This document shows positions 58,873-64,000 of a stretch of DNA of 64,000 nt, piece after piece. The stretch comes from IDS-8 sp040902105 (GTDB lineage: Bacteria > Pseudomonadota > Gammaproteobacteria > Steroidobacterales > Woeseiaceae), in contig JBBDXW010000055.1 in the NCBI GenBank assembly GCA_040902105.1, forward strand, positions 31,484 to 95,483. Direction: 5' to 3'. The first letter of the stretch is position 1. Each line of letters begins with the position of its first letter. The position numbers were made by a program, and so were the translations under genes. The notes under the pieces are model-generated. The model did not search any database, was not told where the DNA came from, and was given only the letters and a program-made list of their open reading frames with translations.

Positions 58873-59173
58873 CGGCGTTCTCCCATTGAAATTGTTATGC
58901 CGGCGGAGGCGCGCGCCGCACCGGAAAGTCGTCAGGCAGCGAGTCGAAAGTAAGGCTGCGGCCTATTCTGGCACCTGAGGTTGAGGATTTTCTACTGGCA
59001 TTTGCGCGGCCTTGAACGGCACGCAGACGGGCAGGACGGGCGCCGGCAGGCGCTGACCGGGAGGGCCCGGATCTTCCAGTCGGATCAACAGGATACGGGG
59101 TCCGTCCAGCGGTGCCGATGGGGGGACAACGGCCGGCCGCCGGCGGACCCCGGAGCGTTTCGCACCTGCTTTA
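58873..59173. other. Non-coding gap
   Basis: About 300 bases between the Yip1 start (minus strand) and the BOF stop (minus strand). Several GC-rich palindromic bits (ACAACGGCCGGCCGCCGG near 59128) could terminate the BOF transcript. I see no gene, repeat family or clear promoter. Confidence 0.5.
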
Positions 59174-59539
59174 TCAAAGTTGACGAATCGTGTCGGCTTC
59201 CATCTCGGTGCCGTTCCGCTCCTGCTCGATTTCGCCGGTGAGTTCGACTGCGACCTCGGGCGTCACTTCGAGCCCACCCCATTCGTCGTCGTCGATTTCC
59301 ACGACGATCGTGCCGGAGTCGTCCCTGAACTCGTAGTTCTCGTCTCCCAGGGCTTTGACAATATAGCCCTGCAATTTTACCTGAGTGTCATCCGGCAGTT
59401 CGCTCGTCTCCGCGACAGTCACCAGTTTCAGGTTGTCCGGGCCCGCGAAGCCGCCGCTCTGGGCTTCGGCGTTCGCCGCAATGGACAGCGCCCCCACGGA
59501 AAGCGCGCCCAGCGCGAAGAGAGGTAGTGAATGTTTCAT
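59174..59539 (-). CDS. BOF (YgiW/YdeI-like) OB-fold periplasmic protein
   Basis: A 121-residue exported protein from ATG 59539 with AAAGGA nine bases upstream. The signal is LFALGALSVGALSIAANA, followed by the BOF domain: DDTQVKLQGYIVKALGDENY, then EFRDDSGTIVVEIDDDEWGG, then PEVAVELTGEIEQE. In E. coli, ygiW precedes qseBC and its product is a stress-tolerance protein. Here the BOF gene follows the kinase gene by 79 bases, so the same three functions are linked in a different order. Confidence 0.9.
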   Translation of the reverse strand: MKHSLPLFALGALSVGALSIAANAEAQSGGFAGPDNLKLVTVAETSELPDDTQVKLQGYIVKALGDENYEFRDDSGTIVVEIDDDEWGGLEVTPEVAVELTGEIEQERNGTEMEADTIRQL

Positions 59540-59618
59540 GGCATGCATCCTTTGTTGTTGCGAAGGTTCCAATGTATGCGTGTAACCTTAAAGACAGATG
59601 AAGAGAATCGGGTGCGCC

Positions 59619-60950
59619 TTACCTCAAGGAAAACTTGACCTCCACCACGAGCCCGGGTGCGCCGTCATCGCGCGACAGGAACCTGAGTACCGCCCCGTGC
59701 ACATCGGCGATTTTCTGGCAGATGGCGAGCCCGAGGCCGAAGCCCTCGCTTTTACTGTCGAGCCGCATAAAGCCGCGCAACATCTGCCGCCGCGTGTCCT
59801 CGGAAATCCCCGGGCCTGTGTCACTGACCCGCAGGCGAAACTGCACGTCATCCGGAGCGCCTGCCTGTGGGACGGCCCGTTCGAGACGCACATCGACCGC
59901 GGTGCCGGCGGGACAATGATTGAGGACGTTGTTCAGCAGGTTCTGTAACAGGATATCGAGCAAGGTGGTATCGCCTGCCACCGTCGCCGGCGACAACTCC
60001 CTTTCCAGGACCATGCCTGCCCGGGCGAACTTCTCGCTGAAGCGATCGACAACCCTTCCGTACAGTGCTGCAAGGTCGACCGTCTGGAACTGATTTCGCC
60101 ATTGACCCTGTTCCAGGCGTGCCAGCGTCAGCAGCTGCTCCACCAGGCGCGCCAGGCGATCGACCTCCTCCTTTATTGCGCGGGTGTCGGGCTCGGAACC
60201 GGCAAGTTCGAGTTTCAGTGTCGTCAACGGTGTTCGCAACTCATGCGCGACGTCGCTTGCGAACTGCCGCTCGCGCTGCAGCACGCCATCGATGCCGCTC
60301 ATCATGCGATTCAAGGCATCGCGCAGTATGCGGATCTCCTTCGCAGGTGTCTTCAGTTCGACCGGCGCCAACGAATTCGCGCTGCGCGTTTCGAGCTGGC
60401 GCACCAGCCGGGTCAGCGGCCAGGTGACAAAACTGATCAACACACCGAGCAAAAGAAGATTGACCGCGCCGCCGACGAGCGCAGGAGTCACTATGTCTTC
60501 CAGGATTTCCTTTCGCACTTCGAGGAACAGGTCGTCGCGCCGCAGTATCTGCACCACAACGTCGTCTTCTTCCGACTGATACCCGGTCCAGTTATGACCG
60601 TCGAAGCTGCGGCGAACGGAGCGGTCGCCCGTCGACTCGAGTTCGAGATCGTGCGACATGTTGCTTGCGCTGCGCCCGCTGCGGCTGTCGTACACACTTA
60701 CCCAGCGCGTGTCTTCGTCGTCCCGCTCGAAGGCATCGCGCAAAAGAGCACGCAGCTCTTTGGCATCGAGCAGCTCGCGTTCGGCCGAGAGCAGCTCCGC
60801 AAGAAACTCGCTTTGACTTTCCAGATCGTCATCAAGTACATCGCGAAACTCCGCATCGGCGACCTTGTACGTAGCGGCTATGCCGCCGACAGCGGCCACC
60901 ACGATGGAAAGCGCCAGTAGCAGCGCGAGATGCGAGAGCCGGAACGTCAC
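59619..60950 (-). CDS. Sensor histidine kinase (QseC/PmrB-like)
   Basis: A 443-residue inner-membrane kinase from GTG 60950, overlapping the regulator stop as GTGA. Helix 1 is HLALLLALSIVVAAVGGIAA. The periplasmic sensor (~30-155) is very acidic (DVLDDDLES, AFERDDEDTRW, YQSEEDDV), as in PmrB/QseC-type metal or peptide sensors. Helix 2, a HAMP linker and the phosphoacceptor His in FASDVAHELRTPLTTLKLEL follow. The ATPase motifs are LLQNLLNNVLNH (N box), VSDTGPGIS (G1) and GFGLGLAI (G2). Confidence 0.94.
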   Translation of the reverse strand: MTFRLSHLALLLALSIVVAAVGGIAATYKVADAEFRDVLDDDLESQSEFLAELLSAERELLDAKELRALLRDAFERDDEDTRWVSVYDSRSGRSASNMSHDLELESTGDRSVRRSFDGHNWTGYQSEEDDVVVQILRRDDLFLEVRKEILEDIVTPALVGGAVNLLLLGVLISFVTWPLTRLVRQLETRSANSLAPVELKTPAKEIRILRDALNRMMSGIDGVLQRERQFASDVAHELRTPLTTLKLELAGSEPDTRAIKEEVDRLARLVEQLLTLARLEQGQWRNQFQTVDLAALYGRVVDRFSEKFARAGMVLERELSPATVAGDTTLLDILLQNLLNNVLNHCPAGTAVDVRLERAVPQAGAPDDVQFRLRVSDTGPGISEDTRRQMLRGFMRLDSKSEGFGLGLAICQKIADVHGAVLRFLSRDDGAPGLVVEVKFSLR

Positions 60951-61603
60951 TCGCCCACCAGCCTGTAACCGAAGCCGCGGACGGTCTCGATGCGATTCTT
61001 TCCGAGCAGTCTGCGCAAGCCGTACACGTGCACCTCGAGTGTGTTCGAATCGACCCCGTCTCCGAGCCCGTACAGTTGCTGCATCAGGCGCTCCCTGCTG
61101 ACAGGTTTCTCGCCGGCCTGGATGAGCACGGCCAGAATCTGGTGTTCCTTCGGTGACAGGCTGATGGGTTCGTCGCCCAGGAAAAACTGGTGCGAATCCG
61201 CGGCAAAGCTCAGGTTGCCGACCGCGAACCGCGGCTGTGCGCGGCCCGATTTCCGGCGCAGGAGAACGCGTATCCGGGCAAGCAGTTCCTCGGGTTCAAA
61301 CGGCTTCACGAGATAATCGTCGGCGCCGGTATCGAGCCCTTTCACCCTGTCATCGAGCCCGTCCCTCGCCGTGACGATTAGCACGGGCGTATTACAGTTG
61401 TCCGCGCGCAATGACTGCAGCCAGTCGACGCCGTCACCGTCGGGCAATCCAAGGTCGAGCAACATCACGTCGTAGTCCGCGGTCGCAAAATGACTTTTCG
61501 CAGATTCCAGGTTACGCACCCAATGCACCCGATAGTGCTGCTTCAACAGTTTAAACAGAGCGTTGCCAAGATTGAGATCGTCTTCCACCAGCAGAAGAAA
61601 CAT
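60947..61603 (-). CDS. OmpR-family response regulator (QseB/PmrA-like)
   Basis: A 218-residue regulator. ATG 61603 is chosen for its GGAAGG site, because the upstream frame is spurious. The receiver has the acidic pair Glu7/Asp8, phosphoacceptor Asp50 in VMLLDLGLPDGDG, Thr in LIVTARDG and Lys in DYLVKPFEPEEL. The C-terminal winged helix has LSPKEHQILAVLIQAGEKPV, then SNTLEVHVYGLRRLLG and a final RGFGYRLVGE. It is coupled to the kinase gene. A CTTAAG-N5-CTTAAG box 38 bases upstream fits autoregulation. Confidence 0.95.
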   Translation of the reverse strand: MFLLLVEDDLNLGNALFKLLKQHYRVHWVRNLESAKSHFATADYDVMLLDLGLPDGDGVDWLQSLRADNCNTPVLIVTARDGLDDRVKGLDTGADDYLVKPFEPEELLARIRVLLRRKSGRAQPRFAVGNLSFAADSHQFFLGDEPISLSPKEHQILAVLIQAGEKPVSRERLMQQLYGLGDGVDSNTLEVHVYGLRRLLGKNRIETVRGFGYRLVGE

Positions 61604-61640
61604 CGGGCTACCTTCCATTTCCGAAGTATCGGGATTCCGG

Positions 61641-61657
61641 CTTAAGCAAACCTTAAG
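61641..61657. promoter_or_regulatory. PmrA/QseB-type box
   Basis: CTTAAG at 61641-61646 and CTTAAG at 61652-61657, spaced by five bases, exactly the PmrA-box layout (YTTAAK-N5-YTTAAK). It lies between the divergent regulator operon and the phytase-like lipoprotein gene, so it could control both. A further TTTAAG half-site is at 61694. Confidence 0.8.
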
Positions 61658-61743
61658 CGCGTTTTGCCCGGAGAAAAAGGTCTTCATCCCAGTTTAAGTT
61701 TTCATCGTCAGACTGCTGCAGTCGAATAAAACGGAGAAACACC

Positions 61744-62847
61744 ATGTACCGAATGTTAACCCCTGTGTTCCTGGCCGTGATTTCCGGCTGTGTCGTGCAG
61801 TCCGGCCCGACCGGCAGCTCCGGCGGTGCTGAGACGGGTACCGCCATTACTGTCAAGGAACGCTATATCACAGAGCTCGAGCCGGAGGCGAATATCGACT
61901 CAGTCGCGGTTGCGGCCGGGCACCCGGGCCAGCCCGCGCTGCTGTTCGCAACAGCAAAGGAGACCGACGTCGTCAAGGTCTTCAATGCTTCAACGGGCCA
62001 GGAACTCGAGGAACTGGGCGACAGCGGCACAGCGCCGGATCGCTATCGGCGGCCAAACGGCGTCGCTGTCATCGACGATCTCCTGATCGTGGTCGAGCGT
62101 GACAATCGGCGCGTCAGCGTTCGTACTATTCCCGGCTACGAAGTGCTTGCGACGTTTGGCGGGGACGTCCTCGAAAACCCCTACGGCTTGTGGGTGCATT
62201 CTTTCGGAGACGGTCAGTATCGCGTGTACGTCACCGATGCCTACGAGTTGCAGGATGAGAGCGTGCCGCCGAACGAGGAGCTTGGAGAGCGAGTCAAGAG
62301 CTGGCGACTCAGTGTTGAACGCGACGAAGGCGGTGCTCCGGCAACCGTCGAGAGCCGCTTCGAGCGGGCCTTTGGCGACACCACCAGCCCCGGCGCATTA
62401 CGCGTCGTCGAATCGATTTTCGGCGACCCGGTCCACGACCGCCTGTTGATCGCAGAGGAGGACGAAGACCCCGTAACGGGACTCGTCATCAAGGTTTACG
62501 ACTTGCAGGGTCGGTTTACCGGCGACCAGGTCGGCAAGGGTGTTTTCGAGGCCCAGGCTGAGGGTATCGCCTTGTACGCCTGCAACGACGGCTCGGGCTA
62601 TTGGCTGTCTACCGATCAGGCCGATGACCGCACCGTCTACCACATTTTCGACCGCCGGACACTGCAACATGCGGGAGCATTCATGGGCGAGACGACGGCG
62701 AATACGGACGGCGTGTGGCTGGCGGCGGACGGCGTGCCCGGCTTTGAGAACGGCGCATTTTTTGCTGTGCATGACGACCAGGCCGTATCCGCGTTCGACT
62801 GGGCGGAAATTGTTGCCGCGCTTGGGCTCAAAAGCTGCGGCACATAA
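61744..62847 (+). CDS. Phytase-like beta-propeller lipoprotein
   Basis: A 367-residue protein with a lipobox (FLAVISGC, Cys at 16) and a six-bladed propeller of beta-propeller-phytase type. Supporting segments are IDSVAVAAGHPGQPALLFAT, YRRPNGVAVIDDLLIVVERD and ENPYGLWVH. Near the end come EAQAEGIALYACNDGSGYWL and STDQADDRTVYHIFDR. Such proteins bind calcium through acidic loops and may hydrolyse phytate, but many homologs are uncharacterised. The divergent PmrA-type box suggests control by the neighbouring two-component system. Confidence 0.85.
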   Translation: MYRMLTPVFLAVISGCVVQSGPTGSSGGAETGTAITVKERYITELEPEANIDSVAVAAGHPGQPALLFATAKETDVVKVFNASTGQELEELGDSGTAPDRYRRPNGVAVIDDLLIVVERDNRRVSVRTIPGYEVLATFGGDVLENPYGLWVHSFGDGQYRVYVTDAYELQDESVPPNEELGERVKSWRLSVERDEGGAPATVESRFERAFGDTTSPGALRVVESIFGDPVHDRLLIAEEDEDPVTGLVIKVYDLQGRFTGDQVGKGVFEAQAEGIALYACNDGSGYWLSTDQADDRTVYHIFDRRTLQHAGAFMGETTANTDGVWLAADGVPGFENGAFFAVHDDQAVSAFDWAEIVAALGLKSCGT

Positions 62848-62919
62848 CGCGACGGCGGCGCATTTTTTTGTACTGCATTGCTATACTGGCGATCGGGCCG
62901 ATAACAAGGAATAACAGGA

Positions 62920-63870
62920 ATGAAATGCCTCCGCTCCGCCTTGCTCTTTGCATTTGCTTCTCCCGTTTTGCTCTGCTCGACCATCGTGGCTCAGGAAGAC
63001 GTGCACCTGAATCGCACCATCGAAACGATAGCCGACGGCAAGCCTGCCTTCGGCATATTCAGTGGTGATTTTTCGCTGGCCAACGCCCGCGCCCTTGCGA
63101 ACTCCGATCTCGATTTCATCTTCATCGACATGGAGCACACGCCGTACGACATGGAGACGCTGCAAACCTTTCTGCTTGGAATGACGAACAAGAAGCGCAT
63201 TCTCGAAAAAGGCAATTTGCAGATGGACGTGACGCCTCTTGTGAGGATCCCGATGAACGGCAGGGAGAACCTGCAGTGGCTGGTGAAACAGGCGCTCGAC
63301 GTTGGAGCGTTCGGCATCGTGTTTCCTTATGTCGAGACGAGCGAGGAGACGGAAAACGCGATCAGTTCGATGCGCTATCCGCAGCGCCGCGGTGACGCCG
63401 CCATGGAGCCTGCCGGAGCGCGCGGCGCGTCGCCCGGAATTGCGAGCTGGTTCTGGGGCGCGTCCGACTATTTCGACCGGGCGGACGTCTGGCCGCTCGA
63501 TCCCACGGGCGATTTACTGGCGGTGATACAGATCGAATCGAAAAAGGCCGTCGAGAACGTGGAAGAAATCGCCTCGGTGCCGGGAATTGGAGCCATTTTC
63601 ATCGGGCCTAGCGATCTGTCCATCTCCTATGGCGTTCCCGGACAACGCGATCATCCGGAAGTCGCAGCCGGAATGAAAAAAGTGCTCGATGTCTGCAAGC
63701 GGCGCAACATTCCCTGCGGCCTGACCACGAGCGCCGATAGCGTCGAACAGTATCTCGAGGAAGGATATTCCTTCGTCACCGTCGGTTACTGGAACGACGC
63801 CGGCATATCCGGGGAAGTGGCTGAAGCACTGGAAATCGCCCGCGAGGCGTCCGGGCGAAATACCGAATGA
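62920..63870 (+). CDS. Exported HpcH/HpaI aldolase-family protein
   Basis: A 316-residue protein. The first ~24 residues are a Sec signal (CLRSALLFAFASPVLLCSTIVAQ). The mature part is a TIM-barrel class II aldolase of the HpcH/HpaI family: FGIFSGDFSLANARALANSD, DFIFIDMEHTPYDMETLQTF and PLVRIPMNG. FGIVFPYVET and the metal-site VIQIESKKAVENVEEIASVP, then GAIFIGPSDLSISYG, follow. Cytoplasmic members cleave 4-hydroxy-2-oxo acids. A periplasmic member is unusual and its substrate is unknown. It lies 72 bases after the phytase-like gene. Confidence 0.88.
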   Translation: MKCLRSALLFAFASPVLLCSTIVAQEDVHLNRTIETIADGKPAFGIFSGDFSLANARALANSDLDFIFIDMEHTPYDMETLQTFLLGMTNKKRILEKGNLQMDVTPLVRIPMNGRENLQWLVKQALDVGAFGIVFPYVETSEETENAISSMRYPQRRGDAAMEPAGARGASPGIASWFWGASDYFDRADVWPLDPTGDLLAVIQIESKKAVENVEEIASVPGIGAIFIGPSDLSISYGVPGQRDHPEVAAGMKKVLDVCKRRNIPCGLTTSADSVEQYLEEGYSFVTVGYWNDAGISGEVAEALEIAREASGRNTE

Positions 63871-63929
63871 TCTAGTGTACCCCGTCGTAAATAATCGACC
63901 CTTCTCGCGAGCGACTTTTCGTGGCTGGA

Positions 63930-64000
63930 AGCTCTGCACAAGTCTTGATCGAAGCGACTGTAGGAGCCCGCCATGCGGGCGAGTTCGCCAACGTTCATCG
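63930..64000 (+). repeat. Composite REP element cut by the window end
   Basis: GCTCTGCACAAGTC (from 63931), TGATCGAAGCGACTG and a REP core with the CGCCATGCGGGCGA variant match the left half at 29250. The right half lies beyond the window. Confidence 0.88.

Noticed and set aside
1..64000. tRNA, rRNA, riboswitch or phage attachment sites
   Set aside because: I scanned for the usual tRNA T-loop (GGTTCGA-type) with acceptor pairing and for conserved rRNA segments and found none convincing. A covariance search was not possible.

Overview
The window is a high-GC stretch of a gammaproteobacterial chromosome. The evidence is a TonB-dependent receptor beside a TPR-sulfotransferase, a YdbH/YdbL envelope lipid-transport locus, a YgiW-QseB-QseC-like cluster with a matching CTTAAG-N5-CTTAAG box, several lipoproteins, and many gammaproteobacterial-style REP repeats (core TGTAGGAGCCCGCC...GGCGGGCGACC). 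A marine or sediment lineage of the Woeseia/Steroidobacter type would fit, but that is inference. A 100-N scaffold gap at 25024-25123 shows this is a draft assembly. I saw no rRNA, tRNA or CRISPR array.

Layout. 1-9.2 kb: a broken FAD monooxygenase, small membrane and EF-hand proteins, an MgtC/DUF4010 membrane protein, a three-domain lipoprotein, an AraC regulator, a VOC protein, a secreted serine hydrolase, and an ECF sigma factor translationally coupled to a membrane-anchored YCII protein. 9.4-14.4 kb: a compact arginine-to-putrescine operon (aguA, a deoxyhypusine-synthase-like gene, speA, aguB). 14.5-16.3 kb: an adenine/adenosine deaminase coupled to a Tat-exported intradiol dioxygenase. 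16.4-21.7 kb: a graveyard of gene fragments (restriction enzyme, DNA methyltransferase, leucyl aminopeptidase, vapC, two DUF2459 copies) around an intact higBA pair and an MFS transporter. 21.7-29.2 kb: a hydrolase, a cupin and a second amine-related group (ODC-type decarboxylase, acetylpolyamine amidohydrolase, GNAT acetyltransferase, BKACE enzyme, class III aminotransferase). 29.4-41.3 kb: S9 peptidase, MFS, TPR-sulfotransferase, TonB receptor, propeller-PHP hydrolase and a class A beta-lactamase. 41.3-45.3 kb: a repeat array and small genes (outer-membrane barrel, dodecin, DUF6970 lipoprotein, HIT). 45.4-52.2 kb: M16 and M20 peptidases, then YdbH and a YnbE/YdbL-like lipoprotein. 52.5-57.7 kb: tandemly duplicated SLC13/RCK transporters and an MscS channel. 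57.8-63.9 kb: a Yip1 protein, the BOF/kinase/regulator cluster, a phytase-like lipoprotein and an exported HpcH/HpaI aldolase.

Themes. Two separate loci concern polyamines: one makes putrescine from arginine. The other has the enzyme classes to decarboxylate, acetylate, deacetylate and transaminate amines and cleave a beta-keto acid. Many repeats sit at gene ends, and in two genes the repeat supplies the stop codon. Several pseudogenes are severe internal deletions that leave only the ends. I do not see a clearly new anti-phage or signalling system. The best candidates for something undescribed are the second amine cluster, the sigma/YCII pair, the layered palindromic repeats (an outer CTCTGCACAAG box around a REP core, and long hairpins with ~35-nt loops), and the lipoprotein-YdbL arrangement beside YdbH.
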